Position numbers and translations under genes: made by a program
Assembly: GCA_023137125.1 (NCBI GenBank)
Contig: JAGLPW010000032.1
Coordinates: 1-32,446 of the forward strand
DNA length: 32,446 bases
DNA from: Candidatus Cloacimonadota bacterium
GTDB taxonomy: Bacteria; Cloacimonadota; Cloacimonadia; Cloacimonadales; TCS61
Reading direction: 5' to 3'
In this document: positions 1-9,466 of the stretch, in pieces
How the letters are laid out: the number at the start of each line of letters is the position of its first letter
Numbering within the stretch: the stretch's first letter is position 1
Notes under the pieces: model-generated
Seen by the model: only the letters and a program-made list of their open reading frames with translations
The model's database searches: none
What the model was told of the DNA's origin: nothing

Positions 1-219
<219 letters not shown>

Positions 220-238
220 TAAATAAACGGAGGAAACA

Positions 239-613
239 GTGCCAACAATTAATCAGTTGATACGTAAAGGCAGAAAGAAGATAGTGAAGAAGAAGCAAAA
301 CAGAGCTCTCGATTCCTGCCCACAAAGAAGAGGTGTGTGTACAAGAGTTTACACAACCACACCAAAAAAGCCGAACTCAGCTCTTCGTAAAGTTGCCAGA
401 GTACGCCTTACTAATGGTGCAGAAGTAACAGTTTATATTCCTGGAGAAGGTCACAACCTGCAGGAACACAGTATCGTTCTCGTTCGCGGTGGAAGAGTTA
501 AAGACTTACCTGGTGTTAGATACCATATCGTTCGTGGTGCACTTGACACAGCAGGTGTTGATGGTCGTATTCATTCTCGTTCGAAATACGGAACGAAGAG
601 ACCTAAGAATTAG
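239..613 (+). CDS. rpsL: 30S ribosomal protein S12
   Basis: S12 sits in the decoding centre of the small subunit and controls tRNA selection accuracy. The 124-residue length is typical. The invariant segments [12 protein letters not shown] (about 41-51) and [14 protein letters not shown] (about 83-96) are intact. The two lysine sites where streptomycin-resistance changes occur (K43/K44 and K88) are wild type, and D89 is the residue methylthiolated by RimO in other bacteria. The start is GTG, preceded by GGAGG (229-233) at proper spacing. It lies between rpoC and rpsG in a canonical str operon. Confidence 0.98.
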   Translation: MPTINQLIRKGRKKIVKKKQNRALDSCPQRRGVCTRVYTTTPKKPNSALRKVARVRLTNGAEVTVYIPGEGHNLQEHSIVLVRGGRVKDLPGVRYHIVRGALDTAGVDGRIHSRSKYGTKRPKN

Positions 614-623
614 GAGGATGTAG

Positions 624-1094
624 ATGTCAAGAAGACGAAAAGCAATTGAAAGAGAGATATATCCTGATCCAAAATATAAGAGTATTGTTTTAAGTAAATT
701 CATCAATGCTGTTATGAAAGAAGGAAAAAAGAGTTTAGCAGAGAAGATCGTTTATGGTGCATTAGAAATTATCGAAAAGAAAACAGGTGAACCTGCACTG
801 GACGTTTTTACTACTTCAGTAGATAATGTAAGACCTCTTATCAAAGTGGTTTCACGTCGTATTGGTGGATCAAACTATCAAGTTCCTACAGAAGTTAATA
901 AGAAAAACGCTCAAGCAATGGCATATAGATGGATCATTTCTTTCTCCAGACAACGAGCGGAGAAAACCATGGTTGAACGCCTTGCAGGAGAACTTCTGGC
1001 TGCTTATAAAAAAGAAGGTGCAAGCATAAAACGCCGTGAAGATGTTCATAAAATGGCGGAAGCTAATAAAGCATTTGCTCACTTTAGAGTTTAA
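624..1094 (+). CDS. rpsG: 30S ribosomal protein S7
   Basis: S7 is the primary 16S rRNA binding protein that nucleates assembly of the 30S head and contacts the E-site tRNA. The 156-residue length is standard, and the start MSRRRKAIER and the core segment RRIGGSNYQVPTEV are diagnostic. The AGGAGG ribosome binding site (612-617) overlaps the rpsL stop codon, so the two genes are closely coupled. The gene is followed after 15 bases by fusA. Nothing is unusual. Confidence 0.98.
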   Translation: MSRRRKAIEREIYPDPKYKSIVLSKFINAVMKEGKKSLAEKIVYGALEIIEKKTGEPALDVFTTSVDNVRPLIKVVSRRIGGSNYQVPTEVNKKNAQAMAYRWIISFSRQRAEKTMVERLAGELLAAYKKEGASIKRREDVHKMAEANKAFAHFRV

Positions 1095-1109
1095 AGAAAA
1101 AATCGCATT

Positions 1110-3206
1110 ATGTCAAAGAACAGAGATTTATCTGAGATACGTAATATTGGCATAATGGCTCATATTGATGCCGGTAAAACAACAACTACCGAAAGGATAT
1201 TGTTTTATACCGGCATCATTCATAGAATGGGGGAAGTTCATGATGGAAATGCTGTGATGGACTGGATGGCACAAGAAAAAGAACGTGGCATCACGATCAC
1301 TTCAGCTGTAACTACCTGCTTTTGGAAAAAGAAACAAATTAATATTATTGATACTCCCGGTCATGTAGACTTCACAGCCGAAGTTGAAAGATCTTTAAGA
1401 ATATTAGATGGAGCTATTGGTATATTCTGTGCAGTAGGCGGTGTGGAACCGCAATCCGAAACAGTTTGGCATCAGGCTGATAGATATAAAGTGCCGCGTA
1501 TAGCTTTTATTAACAAAATGGATCGATCGGGTGCAGATTATGAGCATGCTATAGATATGATTAACGACCGTCTTACAAAAAATGCGCTTGCTGTTCAACT
1601 ACCAATTGGTCAAGAAGACAAGTTTGAAGGCATTATCGACCTTATCAGCATGAGAGCTGTCTATTTCGATCAGGAAACAATGGGTCTAAAATATCATACT
1701 AAACAAATTCCTGATGAATTATTAGAAACTGCTGAGAATATGCGAAACAAGCTTTTAGAACATATTTCAGAATACGATGATTTAATCATGGAAAAATATC
1801 TTGAAGAAAAAGAGATCTCAGAAGTTGAGATCATTTCAGCTATCCGCAATAGTGTAATCAAGCATCAATTTGTTCCAGTATTATGTGGTTCTTCTCTCAA
1901 AAATAAGGGAGTACAACTTTTATTGGATGCTATCAATAATTATCTACCATCCCCTCTGGATATTCCACCTGCAATAGGTACAAAAGGAGATGGTACTGAA
2001 GAAGTTCTTGTTCAACCCGATCCGAAAGGGCAATTCTCTGCTTTAGCTTTTAAGGTTCAGATCGATAAATATGTTGGAAAACTAATTTATGTCAGGGTCT
2101 ATTCCGGTTCAATTAAACGCGGAAGTTCAATTATGAATCAATCAACCGGCAAGAAAGAACGTATCTCTCGTGTTCTTCAGGTTCATTCCAATAAAAAGAA
2201 AGATATCCTTGATTTGGAAGCAGGTGATATTGCTGCTCTTGTTGGTCCTAAAGGTATTCAGACTGGTGATACCCTCACCTCAGATGGTCTCGACTTACTC
2301 CTCGCACCTATCACTTTTCCCGATTCTGTAATTTCCATAGCAATTGAACCAAAGACACAAGCTGATAAAGAAAATCTGGATATCTCTTTAAAAAAATTGG
2401 AAGAAGAGGATCCAACCTTTAGGGTTTCCCAGCATAAAGATACAGGTCAAACACTTATCTCAGGTATGGGAGAACTGCATCTTGAGATCATTATCGACAG
2501 GCTTAAACGGGAATTTAATGTTAAGGCAAATGATGGGAATCCACAAGTTGCATATCGTGAAAGTATTATAAATGAAGTGATAACAGATGGAGAATTTATT
2601 AGAGAGATGAATGGGAAGGGGCATTATGCTGTGGTCAAATTAAAACTTACCCCACTCAAATTTGATGAACTTAAACCGGGAGAAAAGAACAGATTTATAA
2701 ATTCCATAGATCAGGAAGTTATTCCTAAAGAGTTTTGGAAAGCAATTCGGAATAGTTCACTAAATGCATGTCTGGATGGTCCTTTAATGAGCAGCCCGAT
2801 AGAACGTGTTAGAATAGAGCTGATAGGCGGAAAATTCAACGAAGTTGATTCCAGCGAAACTGCTTTCAGTATTGCTTCTTCTATTGCTGTTAATAATGGT
2901 CTTAGAAAAGCAAAAGCTGTAATCATGGAACCTATCATGCTTATTAGTATTATTTCTCCAGAAGATTTTGTAGGAGAGATAATTGGAGATATTAATGCTA
3001 AACGCGGCAGGATCGAGCATATTAGAAATGCAAATCAGAAACAAGAGATCACTGCTCATGTTCCTATGAGCGAACTATTTGGATATTCTACCAGATTACG
3101 ATCGATTTCGCAAGGCAGAGCCGATTATACAATGGAATACCTCAAGCACGAGAAAACTCCTGCTAATATTCAAGAAAAGATCTTAAAAAAAGTAAGAGGA
3201 TATTAA
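1110..3206 (+). CDS. fusA: Elongation factor G
   Basis: EF-G is the GTPase that drives ribosomal translocation and, with RRF, ribosome recycling. At 698 residues it is full length. GTPase motifs appear in order: G1 AHIDAGKTT (about 17-25), G2 RGITIT, G3 DTPGH, G4 NKMD. Domains II to V follow, including the domain IV segment with [10 protein letters not shown] and the domain V segment [13 protein letters not shown]. The ribosome binding site is weak (AAAGAAAAA before 1110), which suggests coupling to rpsG. In many bacteria tuf follows; here prmC follows after 74 bases with no visible terminator. Confidence 0.98.
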   Translation: MSKNRDLSEIRNIGIMAHIDAGKTTTTERILFYTGIIHRMGEVHDGNAVMDWMAQEKERGITITSAVTTCFWKKKQINIIDTPGHVDFTAEVERSLRILDGAIGIFCAVGGVEPQSETVWHQADRYKVPRIAFINKMDRSGADYEHAIDMINDRLTKNALAVQLPIGQEDKFEGIIDLISMRAVYFDQETMGLKYHTKQIPDELLETAENMRNKLLEHISEYDDLIMEKYLEEKEISEVEIISAIRNSVIKHQFVPVLCGSSLKNKGVQLLLDAINNYLPSPLDIPPAIGTKGDGTEEVLVQPDPKGQFSALAFKVQIDKYVGKLIYVRVYSGSIKRGSSIMNQSTGKKERISRVLQVHSNKKKDILDLEAGDIAALVGPKGIQTGDTLTSDGLDLLLAPITFPDSVISIAIEPKTQADKENLDISLKKLEEEDPTFRVSQHKDTGQTLISGMGELHLEIIIDRLKREFNVKANDGNPQVAYRESIINEVITDGEFIREMNGKGHYAVVKLKLTPLKFDELKPGEKNRFINSIDQEVIPKEFWKAIRNSSLNACLDGPLMSSPIERVRIELIGGKFNEVDSSETAFSIASSIAVNNGLRKAKAVIMEPIMLISIISPEDFVGEIIGDINAKRGRIEHIRNANQKQEITAHVPMSELFGYSTRLRSISQGRADYTMEYLKHEKTPANIQEKILKKVRGY

Positions 3207-3280
3207 TAATCAAAATATTGTCCCAAAGTATTTAATGGTTCATTCTACAGAGTGGACCTTTTATTTTATAGGAGAGTAAC

Positions 3281-4120
3281 TTGAGAGTCTGGACGATTCG
3301 GAAGTTGTTAGATTGGCTTACAGCACAACTAAAGAAAAATGAAATTACAAGTCCAAAACAAAATGCAGAAACTATAATTTCCCATGTTTTACAAATGAAG
3401 CGACTTGATATATATCTTCAGCCTGAGAAAGAGATCTCAGAAGCCCAGCTTAAAATAATTTTAGAAATTACCACTCGCAGAAAAAAGCACGAACCTCTCC
3501 AATACATCTTGGGAGAGACAGAATTTTACGGTTATAAATTCAAAGTTTCCAATAGTGTATTGATCCCTCGTCCCGAAACAGAATTACTGGTTGAAAAAAT
3601 AATTCATGAAGAGAAAAACATAGATAATATCCTGGATATAGGCACCGGTTCCGGTGCAATTATAATTGCATTGGCCAAAAATCTGGATACTGAAAACATT
3701 GATGCAGTTGATATATCCGAATCTGCATTGAAGATAGCTCAACAAAATGCTGACTTGAATAATGTTGAGATCAATTTTTTCCGATCTGATATCTATGAAA
3801 ATATCACTAACAAATATGATCTGATAATCTCTAATCCCCCCTATATTTCTCAGGATGAATACGAACTGCTACCTAAAGAAATTAAGGATCACGAACCAAG
3901 ATCTGCACTTCACGCTGAGAATAATGGTCTGTATTTTTATAAAAAAATCTTACAAAATGCAAAAGAACATTTGACGGAATTTGGTAAAATATATTTTGAA
4001 ATAGGATATGATCAGGCTGAGAAGATAACTGGAATTGCTAAAGAAAACGGATTTAGTAAAATTCAGGTTTTTAAAGATCTAAATGGTTTTGATAGGATCA
4101 TGAGAATAATTAATAGATAA
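3281..4120 (+). CDS. prmC: Peptide chain release factor N5-glutamine methyltransferase
   Basis: PrmC (HemK) methylates the glutamine of the GGQ motif in release factors RF1 and RF2, which raises termination efficiency. The 279-residue protein has an N-terminal helical domain (about 1-75) and a Rossmann methyltransferase domain. The SAM-binding loop is DIGTGSGAI, and the catalytic NPPY tetrapeptide is in ISNPPYISQDEY. The HEPRSAL segment after it is also family-specific. The start is TTG, chosen because GGAGAG (3271-3276) sits 4 bases upstream and the N-terminus then matches the family. It is 14 bases from murA, so the two are probably co-transcribed. Confidence 0.94.
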   Translation: MRVWTIRKLLDWLTAQLKKNEITSPKQNAETIISHVLQMKRLDIYLQPEKEISEAQLKIILEITTRRKKHEPLQYILGETEFYGYKFKVSNSVLIPRPETELLVEKIIHEEKNIDNILDIGTGSGAIIIALAKNLDTENIDAVDISESALKIAQQNADLNNVEINFFRSDIYENITNKYDLIISNPPYISQDEYELLPKEIKDHEPRSALHAENNGLYFYKKILQNAKEHLTEFGKIYFEIGYDQAEKITGIAKENGFSKIQVFKDLNGFDRIMRIINR

Positions 4121-4134
4121 AGCAATGAGGATAT

Positions 4135-5388
4135 ATGGATAAATTTGTAATAACCGGTGGTAAGAAATTAGCTGGAGATGTTAAGATAAGCGGTGCAAAA
4201 AATGCTATTTTGCCAATTATGACTGCCGCACTTTTGGCAAAAGGAAAATCAATATTTCATAATGTTCCACATCTTAATGATATTAAAATGATGGCCCATG
4301 TCCTCAGGGTTTTGGGAGCTCGGGTAGAATATGAAAATGAGACTTTAAGTATCGATACAACTCATGCCGATTATTATGAAGCACCTTACGAACTGGTAAG
4401 TAAGATGCGCGCATCGATCTATGTATTAGGTCCCTTGTTGGCAAGATGTGGTAAAGCAAGAGTCTCTTTTCCCGGTGGATGTGCAATTGGAACTCGCCCT
4501 GTAGATCTTCATTTAAAGGTGATGGAAGCTTTGGGTGCTACGATCGATATCGAGCATGGTTATATAAATGCTGCCTGTGAACATCTTGAAGGAGCCAAAA
4601 TAAGATTTGAAAAGGTAAGTGTGGGAGCTACTGCTAATGCTGTTATGGCTGCGGTTCTTGCTGACGGTATTACAAATTTACATAATGTAGCCAAAGAACC
4701 TGAGATCGGAAGTCTAATTAATTGTTTAGTGTTAATGGGCGCTAAGATTGAAGGAAAAGATACAAACCATATTCAGATCACCGGTGTTAAAGAATTGCAA
4801 CCTATCGAAACTGAAATGATACCGGACAGGATCGAAGCCGGTACTTTTCTAATTGCAGGTGCTATAACAGGAAGTAGAATATCTATCTCAAATTGTATCC
4901 CCGAACATATTCAATCACTGTTGGATAGATTGATCCAGGCAGGTTGTAAACTGAATATCGGCAAAATGAAAGTGGAGATAATTCCGCCATCTGAAATACT
5001 TCCGGTTAATATTGTTACCTATCCTTATCCTGATTTTCCTACTGATCTGCAAGCACAGTTCATGGCTCTAATGACTCTCGCTAAAGGAGAATCCAGAATT
5101 GAAGATACAATTTTCCCTGACAGATTAATGCACGTGGCAGAACTTAACAGATTGGATGCTGATATATCACTAGAAAAACATGTTGCAGTTGTGAATGGTG
5201 TGAACTCATTAAGTGGTGCAATGGTAATGGCAACAGACCTAAGAGCAAGTGCTGCACTGGTTCTGGCCGGACTCGCCGCGATGGGTGAAACAACAATTTC
5301 CAGGATCTATCACATCGATAGAGGCTACGATAAAATAGAGGTTAAACTGCAAAAACTTGGAGCAGAAATAAAAAGGATCAAGGGGTAG
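4135..5388 (+). CDS. murA: UDP-N-acetylglucosamine 1-carboxyvinyltransferase
   Basis: MurA transfers enolpyruvate from PEP to UDP-GlcNAc, the first committed step of peptidoglycan synthesis in the cytoplasm. At 417 residues it is full length. The N-terminal GAKNAILPI segment supplies the catalytic lysine K22. The mobile loop FPGGCAIGTRPVDLH carries Cys116, the residue alkylated by fosfomycin, so this is the normal sensitive-type Cys form rather than the Asp variant. PDRIEAGTF and the C-terminal HIDRGYDKIEVKLQKLGA are family signatures. The stop codon directly abuts a remnant of an unrelated secreted-protein tail. Confidence 0.97.
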   Translation: MDKFVITGGKKLAGDVKISGAKNAILPIMTAALLAKGKSIFHNVPHLNDIKMMAHVLRVLGARVEYENETLSIDTTHADYYEAPYELVSKMRASIYVLGPLLARCGKARVSFPGGCAIGTRPVDLHLKVMEALGATIDIEHGYINAACEHLEGAKIRFEKVSVGATANAVMAAVLADGITNLHNVAKEPEIGSLINCLVLMGAKIEGKDTNHIQITGVKELQPIETEMIPDRIEAGTFLIAGAITGSRISISNCIPEHIQSLLDRLIQAGCKLNIGKMKVEIIPPSEILPVNIVTYPYPDFPTDLQAQFMALMTLAKGESRIEDTIFPDRLMHVAELNRLDADISLEKHVAVVNGVNSLSGAMVMATDLRASAALVLAGLAAMGETTISRIYHIDRGYDKIEVKLQKLGAEIKRIKG

Positions 5389-5483
5389 ATAACACTTATC
5401 AACCTGTTACTTCCGGAATTTATCTGTATAAATTGAAGCACGGCTGTTATACTTCTACTAAGAAAATGATCCTGATGAAATAA
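5388..5483 (+). pseudogene. Orphan T9SS-type sorting-domain tail (gene remnant)
   Basis: In a frame different from murA, and beginning at its stop codon, the sequence reads DNTYQPVTSGIYLYKLK and then STKKMILMK followed by TAA. From 5400 to the stop this matches, codon for codon and at the same length (84 bases), the end of the beta-helix protein gene at 21571-21654 (QPVSSGIYLYKLK ... TKKMILLK). No start codon, ribosome binding site or upstream domain belongs to it. It is therefore the 3' end of a deleted secreted-protein gene that kept its terminator. Homology is seen directly; the deletion history is inferred. Confidence 0.8.
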
Positions 5484-5496
5484 AAAATCTTTAGAT

Positions 5497-5538
5497 AAAA
5501 AAAGCTCCCTTCATTGTTGAAGTGAGCTTTTTTTTATT
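5497..5538. terminator. Bidirectional intrinsic terminator
   Basis: The hairpin AAAAAAGCTCCCTTCA / TGAAGTGAGCTTTTTT has one mismatch, a TTGT loop, and A and T tracts on its two sides. It can end transcription of murA (plus strand) and of the methionine operon, whose last gene stops at 5549 (minus strand). It probably came with the deleted secreted-protein gene whose tail lies just before it. Confidence 0.85.
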
Positions 5539-5548
5539 TGCTATCGAA

Positions 5549-7870
5549 TTATTTTCTCAGTAATTTTTCACACATCTCTACAACATTTATGGCATTCGGA
5601 CAATAGCCATTGCAGCCAAATTTCACTGCCAGGTTTTCATTCATGGAAGCACCACCTGCAACAAGGATGACCTTAATTCCTTCTTTTTTGATCAACCCTG
5701 CTATTTCTTCTATCCGGTCTATCGTAGTTGTCATCATTGCAGATAAACCTAAAATGTCAGCATTGTATTCTTTTACTGCTTCAATGATCTTTTTGGCAGA
5801 GATATCTGTTCCAATATCGATTACTTCAAATCCACCACTTTTTAGAACTGTTCCTACAATTTTTTTTCCAATATCATGAATATCACCTTCCACAGTTGCG
5901 ATCACTACTTTTGCCTTATATCTCTTCGATTCCGAAGTCAGAGAGTTCAAATAATCAAAAACCGGTTGAGTAGTATCATTTACCATAAGTAATTGTGGAA
6001 GATATATCTTTCCCTTTGCATAAAGGTTTCCTACTTTTTCCATTGCTTTACCCAGAATATTCTGACTGATCTCGATGGGAGTATGATCCGACAGCATTTT
6101 TTCGATTTCCTGTTTTAATATTTGCGTTTCACCTGTAAACATCAGCTTCAATATCGGGTCATCAATTTCTAATTTAGATGATGGACAGAGTTCCTGCCCC
6201 TTTAGTTTAAGAGAACCATGTAAATTATCCATAACAAAATTATCACCTGAATTCATTATCGCTGCATTCAGACCACTGTTCACACATTGAGCTATAAATG
6301 CACCGTTCAGGTAAGATCGATCCGGTAGGCCAAAACTGAGGTTGGAAAGACCGATTACTGTCTTAATACCAAGTTTGGAAAGTTGCCTGATAGTTCTGCG
6401 GGTAATCTCAGGATCATTATTAGCACCCAGGGAAAGTACCAGAGCATCGGCAAATACACGATCGCGGGATATTCCGTTTTCCTCGAGAACTTTTATTCCT
6501 TCCAATATCAGCTGAACACGCTCATCAACAGTTTCCGGAATCTGTTTGCCCATAGCCAACAAGATTAACATACCACCATACTTTTTCAGGAGTTTACTTT
6601 TCCTTTCCAGGCTTTTAGGTGTTATTCTGGCAGAATTGATAAGCGGACGACCGGGATATTCGCGTAAACACTGCTCAAGGTATTTGTTGGTTTGAATATC
6701 CATAGATAAGGGTAAGGAAGATTGTTTGTCTAATTTCCTGATAACATCCTGAAAGTGTGAGAAATCCAACATTTTTTCTATTCCGAGATTAATATCCAAA
6801 ACAGTTGCACCTTCATGTTTCTGCGCTTCTGCTTCCTGCAGGACAGTAGAAAAATCTCCATCAATGATCTGTTGCTGAAACTTTTTTCTCGAAGCCGGGT
6901 TAATCCGTTCCCCGATGATTGTGAATGGAGTTACATCCTTGATAATTGTTCGAGATGATAATGTTTGCTTCACCGTTTTATTTCTTGGTTTTGGTTTATA
7001 TTTTTTGGCAAAGCGATGAACTAGTTTAATATGATCCGGTCCTGTGCCGCAGCATCCTCCGATAATATTGGCACCCAGATTTATAAAATCTTCTACGTGG
7101 ATAGCAAACTCTTCCGGTGAAGTTTTATAGAATAGGCTATTGCCATCATAATACGGGTTGCCTGCATTTGGTTCCACAGAGAGGAATTTACTGGTGTTTT
7201 CTGCTACTTCCCGGAAGACATCCAGCATTTCTTCAGGTCCTGTGGAGCAGTTAATGCCAATCACATCTACGTCTAGGTCGTCAAACACAGTTGCAAAGAT
7301 TCGGGCAGAAGTTCCGGTTATAGTGCGCGCATTAGATTCAAAGGTCATTTGGACGATTAACGGCAATTCTTCCGTAACTTCACGAATACCCCAGACAACA
7401 GCTTTCAGTTCTTTGATATCGGAAAAGGTTTCTACAATGAAGCCGTCAACTCCGGCTTCCAATAAGATTTCAGCCTGTTTGCGAAAACTCTCTACAGCAT
7501 CTTCAAAATTCTGTGATCCCAATGGCTGTGGGAATTTACCTGTAGATGAAATATTCCCAAAAACAAGTACCTTGCCATTTGCTGCTCTCTTGCTGATCTT
7601 AACTGCTTCCAGATTGATTTTTTCAAAAAGATCTTTATAACCCAGTAATGCCAGTTTAGCAGGATTAGCATTAAAAGTATTTGTCAGTATTATATCGGCA
7701 CCACTTTTTACATAGTTTCTCTGCAAAGCTTCCACAACTTCCGGATGTTTGATGTTTAGGATTTCACCAGGAACATTTCCATAGCCCATTTTGAAGTATT
7801 CGGTTCCATATCCACCGTCCAGGATAAGAATTTCCTGCTCCAAACGTTGCTTAAATTTATCTCGATTCAT
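5549..7870 (-). CDS. metH: Cobalamin-dependent methionine synthase, short form without activation domain
   Basis: It transfers the methyl group of methyl-tetrahydrofolate to homocysteine through methylcobalamin. The 773 residues contain, in order: a homocysteine-binding barrel (about 1-290) with zinc ligands C208, C273 and C274 (INCSTGP and GGCCGTG); a pterin-binding barrel (about 312-555, GERINPASRKKF, NSGDNF); the B12 cap (about 560-640, YLPQLLMV); and the Rossmann B12 domain with GDIHDIG, whose H665 is the lower cobalt ligand. The protein stops after this domain and lacks the fourth (SAM-binding reactivation) domain of E. coli MetH. That domain is encoded separately just upstream, overlapping by 14 bases. 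The layout resembles Thermotoga maritima MetH. Confidence 0.95.
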   Translation of the reverse strand: MNRDKFKQRLEQEILILDGGYGTEYFKMGYGNVPGEILNIKHPEVVEALQRNYVKSGADIILTNTFNANPAKLALLGYKDLFEKINLEAVKISKRAANGKVLVFGNISSTGKFPQPLGSQNFEDAVESFRKQAEILLEAGVDGFIVETFSDIKELKAVVWGIREVTEELPLIVQMTFESNARTITGTSARIFATVFDDLDVDVIGINCSTGPEEMLDVFREVAENTSKFLSVEPNAGNPYYDGNSLFYKTSPEEFAIHVEDFINLGANIIGGCCGTGPDHIKLVHRFAKKYKPKPRNKTVKQTLSSRTIIKDVTPFTIIGERINPASRKKFQQQIIDGDFSTVLQEAEAQKHEGATVLDINLGIEKMLDFSHFQDVIRKLDKQSSLPLSMDIQTNKYLEQCLREYPGRPLINSARITPKSLERKSKLLKKYGGMLILLAMGKQIPETVDERVQLILEGIKVLEENGISRDRVFADALVLSLGANNDPEITRRTIRQLSKLGIKTVIGLSNLSFGLPDRSYLNGAFIAQCVNSGLNAAIMNSGDNFVMDNLHGSLKLKGQELCPSSKLEIDDPILKLMFTGETQILKQEIEKMLSDHTPIEISQNILGKAMEKVGNLYAKGKIYLPQLLMVNDTTQPVFDYLNSLTSESKRYKAKVVIATVEGDIHDIGKKIVGTVLKSGGFEVIDIGTDISAKKIIEAVKEYNADILGLSAMMTTTIDRIEEIAGLIKKEGIKVILVAGGASMNENLAVKFGCNGYCPNAINVVEMCEKLLRK

Positions 7871-8486
7871 TTATTTCACCTCTTTCATTTAACCAGCCGA
7901 TAAGGCAGATTGTGCTTTTTTTCGGAGTTAATATTCCCGTTTCTTTATCAGCAACTATTGCATTTATTTTTAGGAAGTCAGTCATCAATTCATTATTATA
8001 TGTAATTGGTAAATCATCATAACCGGGAGAGAATCTCATAGTTCCTTTTCCTGATCGGGCACGCAATTTGCCGTCAAACCATTTATTCAATGCTTCCACA
8101 GATTCCGATGCCCAGGCATCCAGCAAAGTGGCTTCTAAAATTTTTTCTTCACCAATAAATTGTTTTATTTGTTGATCAATTTTAGAACCAAGTGTAGAAG
8201 CAAAAAGTGTTATGCTGGAAGACCCTTCTAACCTGGAAGGGATCAAATATATTGGAAATGCACTGGTTTTTTTATCATTTCCCGGATTTTCAATTTCAAC
8301 AGGAAAATCCTGCCAGTAAATCACTGGCTCAGACAACTCCAATCCTTTTTTATATATTCTATTGATAACGCTGTTCAATGCTTTCGGGATAGCAGTAGAA
8401 TGCTTCATAGCTACTCTGAACAGATAGCGCTTTTTTGTAGGCATGATCACATTCTTATCTGGTATAAGTATGTTGGCTGTTTTCAT
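7857..8486 (-). CDS. Stand-alone MetH activation domain protein
   Basis: This is a 209-residue protein without strong overall similarity that I can name. It contains R-F-S-P-G-Y (151-156) followed by a helix and then a strand (TGILTPKKSTICLIGW). This matches the RxxxGY SAM-binding signature and the following region of the MetH reactivation domain. Its neighbour is a MetH without that domain, and the start of metH lies inside its last 14 bases. The inferred role is reductive reactivation of cob(II)alamin on MetH using SAM and a flavodoxin or ferredoxin electron donor. The ATG has AGAGGA upstream. The motif is seen; the function follows from the family and position. Confidence 0.82.
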   Translation of the reverse strand: MKTANILIPDKNVIMPTKKRYLFRVAMKHSTAIPKALNSVINRIYKKGLELSEPVIYWQDFPVEIENPGNDKKTSAFPIYLIPSRLEGSSSITLFASTLGSKIDQQIKQFIGEEKILEATLLDAWASESVEALNKWFDGKLRARSGKGTMRFSPGYDDLPITYNNELMTDFLKINAIVADKETGILTPKKSTICLIGWLNERGEINESR

Positions 8487-8503
8487 TTTATCCTCTTAAA
8501 GAA

Positions 8504-9466
8504 TCATTGCCGAAGAAATCCTTTGATGTTTTCCAACAGAGCTTTGGCCGATCTTCCTTTTCCCATAGTAAAAAGGTGAATAGCTGGAACACCATAATCT
8601 ATTAGCTTTTCCACCAGAGAAGTCATATAATGTGTTCCTGCCAGAAATTCTTCTTTTTCTGTACGTGCTTGCTCGAAGGCAGCAACAAGTTCCTGAGGAA
8701 TATCAATATAAAAATCTCGTGGAATCCTTTGAAGGGATTTTCTCCTGATCACGGGTTTTATTCCCGGAATAATTGGAATAGTAATGCCAATTTTCCTGGC
8801 TTTTTCCACAAACCTCCTGTAGTAATCAAAGTTAAAAAAAATCTGAGTGATAATATAGTCGGCACCTTGATCCACTTTGTACTTGAGAGATTGAAGATCT
8901 TTTTCCATATTCATCGCTTCGAAATGTTTTTCAGGATATCCTGCTACGCCTATACAAAAGTCGGAAGCATTAGCGGATTCGATGGGATAGGTGAAAATAC
9001 CTTTGTTCATGTCGGAGATTTGCTTTACGATTTCACTGGCATAAGAGAAGTTATCTTGTTCAGGATTGGACACATAATTATTAGGTACAGGATCTCCCCT
9101 GACGACAAAGAGATTCTGGAAATTAAGAAACTGAAAATCGATAAGCAAGTTTTCTAATTGAAAACGGTTACTACCGCTACAGATCAAATGAGGAACTGGT
9201 TCAATATTATACCGCTGTTTGATGGCACTTGCCAATCCTACAGTACCTGCATGTTTATTATGGGGAATTTTGTGAATTTCATTCCCAACCTCCTGAAAAG
9301 TGAATGATGTTTGATGATTAGTTACATTGATGAAAAGCGGATTGAAAGGCAGCAATTTTTCGATGGGAAGGAATATATTTTCTAATTTACTGCCTTTCCT
9401 GGGTGGAATAATCTCAATAGATAGAAAGGGCTTCTGTTTTAAATTCAGTGCTTCAGTTAATTTCAT
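8504..9466 (-). CDS. metF: Methylenetetrahydrofolate reductase
   Basis: MTHFR reduces 5,10-methylene-tetrahydrofolate to 5-methyl-tetrahydrofolate with FAD, making the methyl donor for MetH. The 320-residue protein is a single barrel. Visible signatures are SIEIIPPRKG with the catalytic glutamate near residue 18, the VRGDP segment with the aspartate that contacts folate, GVAGYPEKH, and the QIFFNFDYY strand. It overlaps the upstream UPF0280 gene by 14 bases and is 17 bases from the activation-domain gene, so it is central in the operon. No NADH-binding partner (MetV type) is adjacent. The electron donor cannot be read from the sequence. Confidence 0.95.
   Translation of the reverse strand: MKLTEALNLKQKPFLSIEIIPPRKGSKLENIFLPIEKLLPFNPLFINVTNHQTSFTFQEVGNEIHKIPHNKHAGTVGLASAIKQRYNIEPVPHLICSGSNRFQLENLLIDFQFLNFQNLFVVRGDPVPNNYVSNPEQDNFSYASEIVKQISDMNKGIFTYPIESANASDFCIGVAGYPEKHFEAMNMEKDLQSLKYKVDQGADYIITQIFFNFDYYRRFVEKARKIGITIPIIPGIKPVIRRKSLQRIPRDFYIDIPQELVAAFEQARTEKEEFLAGTHYMTSLVEKLIDYGVPAIHLFTMGKGRSAKALLENIKGFLRQ

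Noticed and set aside
7158-7640. Open frame on the plus strand inside metH
   Set aside because: It lies opposite an intact, well-conserved minus-strand gene, lacks a ribosome binding site, and has no recognisable protein features.
8630-9157. Plus-strand open frame opposite metF
   Set aside because: It is antisense to a conserved gene, its composition looks like reverse-complement coding, and it has no family motif.
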